From Forficula auricularia (lineage: Eukaryota; Arthropoda; Insecta; Dermaptera; Forficulidae), in contig JALMQS010000816.1 in NCBI GenBank assembly GCA_024734495.1, positions 9,429,631 to 9,493,630 of the forward strand: a DNA stretch of 64,000 bases. Direction: 5' to 3'. The notes beneath the pieces are model-generated. The model saw only the letters and a program-made list of their open reading frames with translations. It did not search any database and was not told where the DNA came from. A program made the position numbers and the translations under genes. Position 1 is the first letter of the stretch. The number at the start of each line of letters is the position of its first letter. Positions 1-13,300 of this stretch are shown piece by piece.

Positions 1-1217
1 ACCTTTGAGTTAGACTATCTGAATATTTTGCGAAGGGGAAATCATCTTCTGAGCTATTGTAAAATGGGATAATGGAGAAAAAAGTTTTTGATCTACTGGT
101 ATAGGTATAAGTATACAATTAAAAAAAAGGGAATCTACTTATTCCAAATTAATTATTTCCTGGATTGCTATTCAAATTTGGAAATTATTTTTATATATAT
201 CATAAGCATTTATCTGTATTTGGAAACTCAGACCCCTCCATGTAGACGCTAATGATCTTGTAAAGAAATACTATTTGAAATTGAAAGCTTCACAAGATTA
301 ATTTTTTTCTAAAAAGAGAACTAACTTATAATTAACATACCGTATTAATTTAAAATTTATTAAATATTTTTCAAATAAAATTATTATTATACTAAAATTT
401 TCAAAGAAATGTTAATAATAAAAAAATGTATTATTATAACATAGAAAAAGTTAAAAATATGTTTATGGAGTTGGCAGGCACTGAGAGCGGTTGTTAAAAT
501 CCTAATGTTATGTTTTAAAGACAAAAATATGAATTATATACTAAGGGAATGAGGTATGGGTTTGTAGTGAAACATTTATCAATTAAAGTTAAAATACCAA
601 AAAAAACCTCTAAGTTTAACACAAGTATAACATGCAATGTATTTTCATTAAACTTTTAAGTCATTTCCAACAAATTTTAAATTACCCGAAATATTAGAAT
701 TCCTCAGCTATTTATATTAATGATTATCGAGGCATGGCGTGTTTTGTGTATTAACATTATTGTATATGAGGCGTTTAAAAGCAGAGTGGACCAACCCACA
801 AATCTCATTTTCGCCAATAAACCTCAATAATCAAGTATTTTTGATAAAACTAAATAAACAGAGTGGTCCAAACTTAGTTTTTAAACGTCCTTCTAGATTA
901 AAGCACAGGTACCACTTGCCTCGAAATTTTACCTCTATTTTGATGGATTTCTCATTAAAAAAAACAGAAGTGGGATGGTCCACTCTGCTTTTGAAGGCCT
1001 CATAAATGTATATTTTAAATACAATTGAATAAAAGAAGTGGCTTTCATACTATTAAGATGGAATGATATAAGCCTTAGATTTTGAGAGATCATTGCATTA
1101 CTAATGAAAAGAGCAGAAAGTAATTAAGCAAAAGGTATGAAGGATATTGAACATTAGTTCTTAAAAAACTAAAAAACTAAGTTCACGCTGAAAAAAATAA
1201 ATAAATGTAACTCATAC
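1..1217. other. Paramyosin intron 4, partial
   Basis: AT-rich intron sequence. No further coiled-coil exon can be read on the minus strand. It contains one short inverted-repeat element (767-1002). Confidence 0.7.
767..1002. mobile_element. MITE with 32-bp inverted ends and TA target duplication
   Basis: Left end tgaggcgtttaaaagcagag (767 on) and right end, read in reverse, match over about 32 bases with three or four differences. Both sides carry TA. The 236-bp length and TA target fit a non-autonomous Tc1/mariner-type element. The plus-strand open frame across it is not a gene. Confidence 0.75.
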
Positions 1218-1384
1218 CTGGCTCTAGATTTAGCAAGTTGGTCGATCTGATCTTGGAAGTCGACAACAATCTCTTGATGTTTCTTACGGAGGAGATTAGC
1301 TGTCTCTTCTGATTCCAGGTGCACATCCTCAAGCAGTTTACGTAGCTTATTCAATTCAGTGTCACGTTTTCGATTGACTTCAAA
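1218..1384 (-). CDS. Prm: Paramyosin exon 4
   Basis: The exon has 167 nt starting in phase 0 and ending in phase 2, encoding [20 protein letters not shown], then [20 protein letters not shown], and closing [11 protein letters not shown] plus a split codon. The acceptor is aaaaaaattttaag-like (A/T-rich, ending aag) and the donor gtatga. The next exon should begin with a sequence like AEKEKAKFQAE and is not found in 1-1217. Confidence 0.93.
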
Positions 1385-4300
1385 CTTAAAAAAAATATAC
1401 AAAAATCAGACCGACGAACTTCAAACTCAATTATTATAAAATAACAACAGAAAATTTACCTGGCTTTCACATCCACCTTCTGCCTCCTCCAGACGTTCAG
1501 ATAGTTGAATTACCTGAACACTCAAGTCGGCTTTTTCACGTTCAATCTGAAATCAAAAATCAAAACTTCAGTTAAATTATTGCTTTAAAATCATTATTAG
1601 TTAAATATTAGAAATATATTTTTACAGGCCTTGTTTAGACATCAATCTCTCTGTACAAATGATTTTATTAAATAAAAGGATGGTATTTGTCTACAATTTT
1701 TCTGGGAGTCTGGCATTACCATATAATCTAAATATCGTCCATAGACATTCCTCTGAACATAAACATAATACTCCCGCGACAATGTATAAAGTATCCATGT
1801 TTTAGTCTATTCCATTTTATATATATAGTAGTATTTATTTTTTGAAAATATTCTTGTCCCTTTGTGATTTCAGTGTTTTTTTAATTTTCATTTTATTAAT
1901 AGTAACTCTACCGCCATACCGAATTTTATCATTCTAGGGTCATTGCGTATTTACTAGATGTGAATTTCTTCTACAAAATTCATCTCTTCATTTTAGGCTT
2001 AATAAAGTCTGAGTTTTTCGATTTTTCCTTTATTAGTATCCAAACTCTACCATATGGCAAATTTCAGCATCCTAGGCTCATTAGGAATTATCTAGATTTT
2101 ATATGAATAAGTGAGTGACGAAATAACCTAACTTTGGCTTGTTCTAACTTGAACAGTATGAGCAATCAAGGCCTTAGCAAGAAAATAATTTCGGGGGCCG
2201 CCCCCGAGTTATCTATCCCCGAGGGGCTAGGGTAATATGGATATACTCCTAGGAGTAGAAGACATTACCTCCCTGATGTCTACATTGCTTTTTTTATCAG
2301 AGTATTATTTTTATGAAATTAATTTTTTTAGAACATTTTATTTATATCGTGTAAAATTTCGATGTTTACCTCAACATTTCGGGGGGGGGGGGGGGGGCAA
2401 CCGGCCATGTGAGCAATAGATATGGGAGAATTTCTCATTTAGTTAAGCTTATGTATAAAGTAAATAATTTCAGTAATGTTAACATTTTCACTGCAAAGCT
2501 ACATACATGACAATTAAAATCTCCCGAGATGCTTCGAGAAAAGATAGGTCGGCTTTGATATTATAGTATTAAAGAGGTAGCCCGGTGGGCTAATCCGCCA
2601 TATTCAAGTTAAATTTTGAATAGACAAAAATCAGAAAAATGGGCTAGATATTATACTCAAAGGTTCAGGCCTAGATATCTTCTACACTTGGTCCAACACT
2701 TTCTTCAATCAACATAAAAAAAAAAAAAAATGAAAACCTAAACTCCGCTTTCCAGAATGCATTTTAACAGCGTTCGCATCGAAGCAAATATTTTATTTCT
2801 GTGTACTTCATTATATTATTTCGTTAGCTTGTAAATTGCAACTCAAGTCGGCTTTTTCACGTTCAATCTGAAATCAAAAAATCAAAACTTCAGTTAAATT
2901 ATTGCTTTAAAATCATTATTAGTTAAATATTAGAAATATATTTTTACAGGCCTTATTTAGACATCAATCTCTCTGTACAAATGATTTTATTAAATAAAAG
3001 GAGGGTATTTGTCTACAATTTTTCTGGGAGTCTGGCATTACCATATAATCTAAATATCGTCCATAGACATTCCTCTGAACATAAACATAATACTCCCGCG
3101 ACAATGTATAAAGTATCCATGTTTTAGTCTATTCCATTTTATATATATAGTAGTATTTATTTTTTGAAATATTCTTGTCCCTTTGTGATTTCAGTGTTTT
3201 TTTAATTTTCCTTTTATTATAGTAACCTACCGCCATACCGAATTTTATCATTCTAGGGTCATTGCGTATTTACTAGATGTGAATTTCTTCTACAAAATTC
3301 ATCTCTTCATTTTGTAAGGAATAAAGTTCGAGTTTTTCGATTTTTCCTTTATTAGTATCCAAACTCTACCATATGGCAAATTTCAGCATCCTAGGCTCAT
3401 TAGGAATTATCTAGATTTTATATGAATAAGTGAGTGACGAAATAACCTAACTTTTGGCTTGTTCTAACTTGAACAGTATGAGCAATCAAGGCCTTAGCAA
3501 GAAAAATAATTTCGGGAGTTATCTATCCCTTGAGGGGTTAGGGTAATATGGATATACTCCTAGAGTAGAAGACATTACCTCCCTGATGTCTACATTGCTT
3601 TTTTTATCAGAGTATTATTTTTATGAAATTAATTTTTTTAGAACATTTTATTTATATCGTGTAAAATTGATGTTTACCTTAACATTGGGCACCGGGCTAT
3701 GTGAGCAATAGATAGCGGGAGAATTTCATTTAGTTAAGCTTATGTATAAAGTAAATAATTTCAGTAATGTTAACATTTTCACTGCAAAGCTACATACATG
3801 ACAATTAAAATCTCCTGAGATGCTTGAGAAAGATAGGTCGGCTTTGATATTATAGTATTAAAGAGGTAGCCCGGTGGGCTAATCCGCCATATTCAAGTTA
3901 AATTTTGAATAGACAAAAATCAGAAAAATAATAGATATTATATCAAAGTTTCAGGCCTAGATATCTTCTACACTTGGTCCAGCAATTTCTTTCAATCAAC
4001 ATAAAAAAAAAAAAAAAAAAAAAATGAAAACCTAAACTCCGCTTTCCAGAATGCATTTTAATAGCATATTTCTGTGTACTTCATTATATTATTTCGTTAG
4101 CTTGTAAATTGCATGTTTGTATGTTATTTAGTTTACGAGCTACAATGCTCTGACATATGGATAAACAGATATTGTTTAATGTTGCGACACCATTAGTTCG
4201 GTTTTATTTTTTAAAAGAATTTAAAAGTGATGATTTTCGAAAAAGAATGAAGATAAATTTTAGAATCAATTGAGAAATTTTTAATGTACGTCCATTATAT

Positions 4301-7300
4301 TGGTACAAATGAACTAAGATGGCTCAAGAAAATGCTACATTGGTTGCCTCCTAAGCGACCAAGAATGAACACCAAGACTTCGATGACTCAGAGCATTGAT
4401 GAGGTCAAGAATAGAAAAGAGGTGAATGAAAGCTTATTCCGCGATAGATCAGCTTGGAGACTAGGATTAGGGAAATTAATTAAAACACTTCATTCGCCAA
4501 TAAGTTAATAACCTCGTCTTCTAGGAAATGGAACTTTCTTCTGGTCTTCCTCTTTCCCAAAACGTATAACCTTCAATCCTTCAAGACTCAGGTGCACAGT
4601 CAGTAGCCCCCTACTTTTTCTCAAAATTTGAAAAACATACAACCAAGGACTCAATACTGAGAGTTCTATAATTTTTTCATCTGTTATTGAAATTTAACTT
4701 GCATAATAGGCATACTTTTTGTATCGTCACTAATAGAGTCAGGTTTTACTTTTGAACCGGACTATAAAAAGAAGAACTAGTACTGGTGTGCGAAAAACAT
4801 TTTATAATATCTTGGGCAAAATATGTTTTTTATTTAAATTGAACATTTATTTTTGCCGAGAGTAGCAGAATTTTTATAAATTGAAGGAGACAATAAAAGA
4901 GTGTGTCTTCTGCTGGAAAAACAATTTTTTAATTTATTTATAACGAGACTATAGTTTCGAGGGCTTTGGCCTCTTCATCAGTCTATTACAATTGATTCAC
5001 AGCAGGAATTGATTTGTGAAAGAGATGGTTAGTTATACTAAAAGAGACCACGTATAAAACTCTTTTTGACAAATCAATTCCTGTGAATCAATTGTAATAG
5101 ACTGATGAAGAGGACAAAGCCCTCGAAACTATAGTCTCGTTATAAATAAATTAAAAATTTATTTTTCCAGCAGAAGACACACTCTTTTATTGTCTCCTTC
5201 AATATGTTTTTTATGATTCCGTGCAATTGTAGTCCTCAACTGCTCGTCGGATTTGAAAATTATTTTTTATTTGTATGTGTTTGTGTGTATAAATTGGTGT
5301 AGGGGTCAGATTATAGATAGTTAAATTTTTGGAATTAGCCGGTTTGAACCTGAGCTAGCTTGTTCATCGGAACTGTTTCTACGCAAACGGCCAAACTGGC
5401 CCCTCTTTAAAATTAGTTTCTAATTAGTTAAGAAAATGAACGATAAACTATTACATAATATTAAATTTAAATTTATATAAATTTTAAAATATTTTCTTGC
5501 CGAGAGTAGCAGAATTGTCATTTTCCTCTTTACAATATAAATTCATAATTCAAACTTTAGATAATTTATAATTAGGTCTGTTAAATTATATTACTATTAA
5601 ATTGTTTAGATATTTTTTCATTGTTTTTTGAAAACCTTGTTTGTTTCATTTACATTACGTTAACAACAATTCATTCATAGATTGGGTTCACGAACTAAGA
5701 ATGAAATCTTTTTAGATTTCTTAACTTTCTTTCCCTGTTTATTTATAACTTGCAGAGAACTTCGATCCACATTTTAGATCCGTTAAAAAGAACAAGTCTT
5801 GAACATTTTTATTCGGGTTATTACATTTTAATTTATTCATTTTTAGATAACACTACATTTCACTAATTTATAACTTTTATTATTTTTATTTATTATTACT
5901 CTTTTCTTTTTAAATTTGCAAAATTTAAAATTTGAATTTTTTCGCTTGGATTTTTTTAAATGCTTTTTTTGAAGTAGAGTTTATATATTTTCCTATTTTT
6001 AACCAGTTGATTTGGAAAGCCGAGTGCAAGCACCTTGTTCCCAACTGATCGGTGTTATTTGATGCTGAGGGTGATTCATGTGCGGGTGGACCATGTTTAG
6101 GAGTCTATTTCAAGCCACCGGACTCCACTTACACTGAGTTCTTTAATGATCTTATCTTCGCTAATTTATATCTTTTAAAATTATATTTTAAATATCTATA
6201 TATATAAAATTAAGGTCTGTACATTGCTCCAAATCACGCCAAATTTTGGTTCCACACATTTCAAGCAAAGTTATGAACAAAAACACCCTCAACAAAATTC
6301 CTGTCTCTATGTATGTCTGTAAGTCTGAATGTATGTCTCACTGTTTCAGTGGTTTCCGAAAAGTTGCTCACGATTCACGTAAAAACGGCTGAAGGGATTA
6401 TTATGAAATTTCATATTTACATCAGATGTCTTCTAACTTACGTTTTTAGCTATATAACGTTTTGATATTTTGACCCCAGAAGGGGGTTTGGGGAGGGGGC
6501 GCAAAAATGAAAATTATCAAATAACTCCTAAATTATTAACCCTACGGCAAATTTTATGACAGACAAAGTTGTAGGAGATGTGATTTCTGACAACTTTTGT
6601 TCAAAAAAATTTCCCCAAAACCCCCCCAAAGGGGGGGGGGGGGGAGGGTGAAAAAATGTAAATTCTTGCCCTTGGAGCAAACTCAACCAAATTTTGTATA
6701 CATAATCTCTGGGCCTCTAGAGAGCTAGAAATGCAAAAACTAACCACCCAAAATGGGGAGGGGGGGTCAAAAAATGAAAATTCTTTCTCTTGGGCCAAAC
6801 TCAACCAAATTTTGTATACATAATCTATGGGTCACTAGAAGTCTAGAAATGCAAAAACTGGGTGCGGGGGTGGGGAGTGAGGCGGCGACGCAAGAGGGCC
6901 GCCGAAGGAGGGCCTTGCAGCTACTATATATGTATAAATATTGAGTTTGATTTTAATTTGTATAGTAGGTATATACTTTCTAAATCCTGACGTTCTTAAA
7001 AGTATATGTTATTGTAATTCAAAACACACCTTATATTCTTTATTATTTTTTACTACAGAAACTGATCAAAATTTTAACAAAATCATTCAAATTTATACTT
7101 TCTAGACAATATTAAATATTAGAGTGTAAACCTTCTAAATCACAACAAGGAAATTTTACAGAGAAAAAACAAACAAAATTTAATATTGGTGTTATGGAAA
7201 GAAACTTTTTTCACATTTCTTTTCTACAACTTACGATCGTAATTTTAAGTAGCAATTTTACTTGGACGATGCTGCATTTTTTTTCGAACAGTATTAAAAT

Positions 7301-10300
7301 GTCATAAATGATAAAAAATGGATTTAGCAGGTTTACACTCTAAGGCGACAATATTTAATATTGTCTAGAAAGTATAAATTTGAATGATTTTATTAAAATT
7401 TTAATCAGTTTCTGTAGTAAAAAATAATAAAGAATATAAGGTGTGTTTTGAATTACCATTTAATCAATTTAATGAACAGTAGAGGTAGAGGTTAGGCTGA
7501 AAAAAAATGCCATTGTGGACATTAACTAATCCTTCTATCAAGGAATGACGTCAAAAATGATTAATTCACCGAAACTGCAAACAGTATACCGAGTATTGAA
7601 AAATTTTACATTTTTAACCGGAAAAAATATTTGTATTTCCAGTACGGAGAACTGATTAGATTTTGGGCTTTCAAGCTCCAGATTTTCCGGTTCAAAAAAT
7701 GCAAAATTATTCAAAAAATTGAAGGAGAAAGTGAAAAATTTTCAAGACGGTACGCTGTTTGTGAATTAAAAATTTGTGATGCCATTTCCTTTATAAAAGG
7801 ATTAGTTAATGTCCACAATGACATTGTTTTCAGCCTAACCTCTACCTCCACTGTTCATTAAATTAATGTATGTATACAATTTATTATTTTATTTTATTGA
7901 TTTATTTTTCATTTTTTTTTGTTGGCTTCAGATACTAAGTCCATTTAACCACTTTCTATTGGGTATGATATTTTTACTTTATTTATCATGGGTTAGTAGG
8001 GTTAGCGAGTTTTACCTGTTCGAATTTTTTTATGGAAGCAAGGCAATTGGGCCTCCCTCTTGAACATCGTCATCGATGACAATGATCCTTAAGCGGTCAG
8101 TGCCTTATCGCTCTCGGACACCCGACTCCCCCACAATTTATTAAATGGTAATTCTGTTTGATTGTTTATTATTTCTTACTATAGAAACGGATTAAAATCT
8201 CAATAAAATCATTCAAAATAGTTTTCTGAATTTTTGAACCAGAAGTTCGAAAGGTAGAAAGACGTAAATCTAATCAGTTCTTCGCATTGCAAATACAAAA
8301 ATATTATATCACAAGAATGATCTTTCTTTGACTTTTCGTACTTAAGTTATCGTGGGTATCTGAATCCGGACAGACAGAAAAAAATCATGGGTGAAAATGA
8401 TTTTTTTCTACGTTTTAGACATTTTTAAACAGAATGATTAAAAAACAAAAAAATTGAAAATTCTTACATGAACTCAATAGATTCGCTCATCAGGCTTCGC
8501 CGAGTAATATAATTTTTTGGGATTTTATTCCGTTTCTATAGTAGCAAATAATAAACAATCGAACAGGTGTGTTTCGCATGATTCGCCAAAACTGAAAACA
8601 GCGTAGGTACCTAGTCTTGAAATTTTTTCACTTTTAGGGTAATTTTTTCCAAGTTCCAGACATTTCTACAATCGAAAAGCAAAAAAAACAAAAATTTTTA
8701 ATTAAATTACTATTTTAACCCACCAGCTAATCAAACAAGGCCTCCCAAACGTAGGCAATAATAAAAATAATTCAATATGACTATATCAAGAATTTGAAAT
8801 TAATGAGTCCGGTTCGAGCAAATTCACCATTGAAGAATCATCGTGGGGAAATTCATCGAAGGAAGATTTATCGTATTTTTTTCTTGTTAATTTTGAAATA
8901 TATTTCCCAAAATGCTAATTTACATTTTACAAAATATTTAAAGGATTAAAAATTAAACAAAAATGAAGGGATGCTTAATGGGAAAAAATAAAATATGGTA
9001 TATTTAACCACATTTTATTTTTATTCTATTTAAAAATCAACTATCCGGATGAGGGGGGGGGGGCATTTAATTATTATCCTGTTTGTTGGATCTGGAAAAA
9101 ATTTGTACGATTATACTTCAGGACTTTGGGAATTATTTGTCGAAAAATCAATATCAAAATCGAATTTTCAAATTTTATCNNNNNNNNNNNNNNNNNNNNN
9201 NNNNNNNNNNNNNNNNNNNNNNNNNNNNNNNNNNNTATATTTGATATCTATGTGTGTGTTTATTTGCATCAAGCAGAGGACACCTCTTTGTTTCTCTTTA
9301 TAATGATATTGAAAGTAATGTAGGTGAATTATTAATTAGTAGAGCCCGAATTTTTAGGCAAAATGCTCTTTTTTGCCATTTTATTAAAGGCGGGCTATTT
9401 TGGAACACATTTCGGTGAATTGACTTTATAATTATCTTCATTTCTTTAACAAAAAAAGCAAAAAAAAAAAAGGGCATTTTTCCTAAAATTCTGACCTCTA
9501 TTTATGAGAATGTAAAGTTTTAGTAATAACTTTAGTAAATAAAATGATATTTTACGGTAAATTTTTTAATAAAATATTATAATTTTATTCATTCAATATA
9601 GTTAAAAAAAATTAATTAATAAATTCTATCAATTACTTTACATTACAATAGTGAATTGAAGCATGGTAATGCACTATAAATATATACAATAGAACTTACT
9701 TATTTTAGTTAATTAAAAAATTTATTTGTTATATTTTAGTTTTCTATAATGGGGAGTCGAGTAGCTCAGTCAGCTAACGCACTGGCTTCGCTTCGGCATC
9801 GATTGATTATGACGATGTTGAGGTAGAGGTCCGGTGTTCGATCCTAGCTGGCAAATAAAAATTTCTACCGGCTGAAAACTCGGCTCCCTCACTAACCCTA
9901 CTAACACTTTACTTATGTGCTGTCTAAATGGGCTTTGTTCCCGGTGACATTAAATAAAAAAAAAAGTTTTCTATAATGCTATAGTTTCCCTGAGATTGAA
10001 AATTATCTCTCACTTTCTCAGCTCTGATTTTTTAAATTTACCTTTTCTGGAATAACATTATCTTCTTTTTTTAACCTGATAATTGATGAGAGAGTAAACT
10101 GGTAGCTACGTACTCAGATTGGATTTATTATTTATAAGTAATTTCAAAATATGACTTCCCAGGCGCATAATTTTAATTAAACATAATGTCAAAATTATTA
10201 TTATTATATTGTCAAAATAAAATGTTTAATCTCAAGGTTCTATTGTATAGGTATATATAGCGCATATCAGGCCAAATTGTTGTGTGTTTTCCAGTATCTG

Positions 10301-13300
10301 AATATAAATCTCAATGTTTTAAGGAGTTTTATGACTTTATATTGGGCCACGGGTTGGACAGCCCTGGTTTAAATCGAATGGGATTAAAGAAGGATTCGAG
10401 GAATGATAATTTATTTTTTAAAAGGGTCACGGATAGAATAATCCCTGACTATTCATTATCTGTTGACATGTAAGAACGTGCAAAGATTTAAAAGACAAGT
10501 CCTGACAAGTTTTAGTCCAGAAGAGAAATTATCAATTAATTGTGATTGTTCTAGAAAATCCCAATTCCTGTACAAATATACATTCATATTTCAAAAAAGG
10601 GAATAAATCTATACATGTAAATCTCAATGCTTTAAGGAAGTTAATGAATTTATGTTGAGCCACATCATTGCAGTCGTGGTCAGCCCTGGTTTATTGCTTT
10701 CTAGTAATCAATTTCATTTTAATTGAAAATTAAAAAAAAAAAATTTGACTTGTTTAATCATCTTTTCATAATTTCAATTTTTTATTTTAATATATAATAA
10801 AATTAGCAATAGGCTATCAGCGGGATCTATAATTAAAAAGTTTTAATTTTTCCGAGAGTAGCAGAGTTGTTGAATCATAAAGAGAAACAAAGAGGTTGTT
10901 GCAAATAAACATACACACATATATATCAAATATATATATAATATATTATTTATTTGTTTGAGACTATAGTTTCGAAGGCTTATGTTCAAGTATAATGCAG
11001 AATATTGGAAATGATGAAATTGAATTATTAGTAGAGCTCAGATTTTTAGAGCATTTTGCCTTTTTGTTAAATGAACAAATTTCGGTGCAATGAACATTTT
11101 ATTGTCCTTGTCGCTAAAATTATAAGGAACTTTATAATTGTGTTCATTTCTTTAAAAAAAAGCATAAAAAGGGGAATTTCGCCTTAAAATCTGAGATCAT
11201 CAGTCTTTTTTAATTATAGTGATTAAAGAAAAGACTGATGAAGAAGCCCAAGCCTTCGAAACTATAGTCTCAAACAAATAAATAATATATATGCATATAT
11301 ATATTTGATATCTATTTGTGTATGTTTATTTGCATCAAGCAGAGGACAACCTCTTTGTTTCTCTTAAGGGTTCAATAATAAATACACCAGTTAATTGATT
11401 AAGTGAAGTTGAAAAACATCTGATTATTTGTTTTTTATTTATAATAACAAAGGTTTAAAATATCAACAAATCATTCAAAAAAAGTTATTTTCTGCATCCA
11501 AAATCTAATCAGTTCTCAGCATTGAATATACGAATATTTTGACACCAGAACAAATTTTCTAGGACTTTCGGTTTTTAAGCTGCCGTGGATATCGGAATAT
11601 AGACTCACAGATATAGACAAAAAAAAAATTATGGTTGAAAATTATTTTTCCTCACGTTTCAGACATTTTCATACACAAAAATCAATAAAAAATTTTTAAG
11701 TGAACTCAATACTAGGACAGGCTTGTACCGAGTTAATATTTTAATATATTATTAGGGCCTTAGCATATGTAAATATATAATTGTTTCTTGTATTTTAAAT
11801 GTGAATTCTATTATTCTATGAAAATGCAAGGAAAAGTGGTGCGCCTAGCATCAGCAACCAGCATGACCTCGACTCGACCCTCTTTAGTCTCCAGATCTGG
11901 CTTTAAGCCAGTTTTGCCTTCCTGGGAACTATTTTGACTTGGTCTTTCTGAAGAAAAGACATAGGTATTTTACTCTCAAAATTTCTCTCTCCTAAAATTT
12001 ACTTTCAATATTAAAAGAGTCAATTTGAAAATTTATATTTTTATACATTTCATATTATTTTATATTTATAATTTTGAATCGATTTTTATATCAGAACTTT
12101 ATTTTTTAAATTTTTTTTTGTTTTAACAAAAAATAAATTAAAATTATTAATTTAAAGAATAATTATTTGAAAAATTTATTTGTTTATTTACATTTATATG
12201 TATTTATAAATAAATTTATTTTTTAATTTATTTAATTTGTAATGGTGGCCGAGTGAATGAATTGGAATTTTAAGTTTTTTTTTCTTTAGCTACACACATC
12301 AATAGCTCTATCTCTATTTTTTCCGATTGGTTATTTTGGTTGAGAAAACGACCTTGGCTGTTTGTAGGCCTCGATGAAGACCTGGTAATCGAGAAGAAGC
12401 CATTGCCAGAGGCCCAGATATTTCAACCGTGGCTTGTCTCTCGCCAAAATTAATTGCCAGATCGTAATAATTGCACATTTTTCGAAAATATAAAAACAAA
12501 CTGACTTTATTATTGAAAGAAATAATCCGAAAATGCAATTAAATTAGAAAAATTTAGGGAAAAGTGAAATTTATAGAGAAAATATTAATTTTCATTGTAT
12601 ATTGTATAAACAAAGATTACACAGATTTTTTTTGGCTTTTCGGCATTTCTAGCCATAAGCCAATTTACGATGCTAATTATTTTTTATTAAATTTGTCTCA
12701 ATCCCCCCGGGGTCAGGTTTTATCCGGATGCCTCGAGTCGTATTCGATCCCGGGTCCACTTGGTTAGCAGGCTGACATGCTAACCTCTAGCCTACCCGAC
12801 CCTCTCTTTTTTTTTAATTTTAAAAATTATTTTACGATAATAATAATATTGTCATTTTATTAATTGGAATTTCTTTCTCGATCAAAAATTTAATAAATAA
12901 TTAATTTTCTGTGCTGATATTTTTTGCATTTATCAATCAACTAATTCCCAAAACGATGTGTAAAAATATATATAATATTCCAAACCCCCATTTTAATTTG
13001 TTTGTAGTTATGGAAATAAAATCAAAGTTGTTAATATTTAATTTCGAAAAATTTGTGATAAAATAGAAAAATAATTAAACTCACCCTCTGACGGAACTCC
13101 CGCTCGGTTTCAAGATCATCCTGAAGGAGACGAATCTTGTCCTAAAACCGGTAAATAGTAGAAAATTAAGTTGCATCCTTGAGTTGAGGGTAGTTAAAAG
13201 TGAAAGGGAAGAAGTGAGCGTACCTCGAGTCGGGTCAGTGCGCTCAGATCGGCACTGTACTCGATACTGACATCGGCAGTTCCACCGCCTGTCGAGCGAT

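Larger units (their letters stand above)
4834..5200. mobile_element. PLE-A copy: foldback Penelope-like terminal repeats with two hammerhead motifs
   Basis: Two inverted arms (about 4881-5018 and 5070-5203) face each other. Each contains the hammerhead-like core. The left end carries the family's 5' tag tgccgagagtagcagaat. A 14-bp target duplication (aatatgttttttat) flanks the insertion at 4820-4833 and 5201-5214. The right end tgtctccttc is shared exactly with the copy at 16384-16532. No protein-coding sequence is left. Family attribution rests on the GIY-YIG relic in the related PLE-C copy. Confidence 0.75.

Noticed and set aside
739..1005. 88-codon plus-strand frame
   Set aside because: It coincides with a MITE whose inverted ends explain the sequence.
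2383..2398. Poly-G tract as a functional element
   Set aside because: It is missing from the otherwise identical tandem copy and is probably a slippage product or sequencing artefact.
6601..6944. Frames on both strands with Pro/Gly-rich ends
   Set aside because: Products of C- and G-runs inside a dispersed repeat; the same occurs at 56718-57010.
9762..9850. Possible tRNA gene
   Set aside because: A and B boxes are present but the acceptor stem does not close; the A-rich tail and 14-bp duplication show a SINE.
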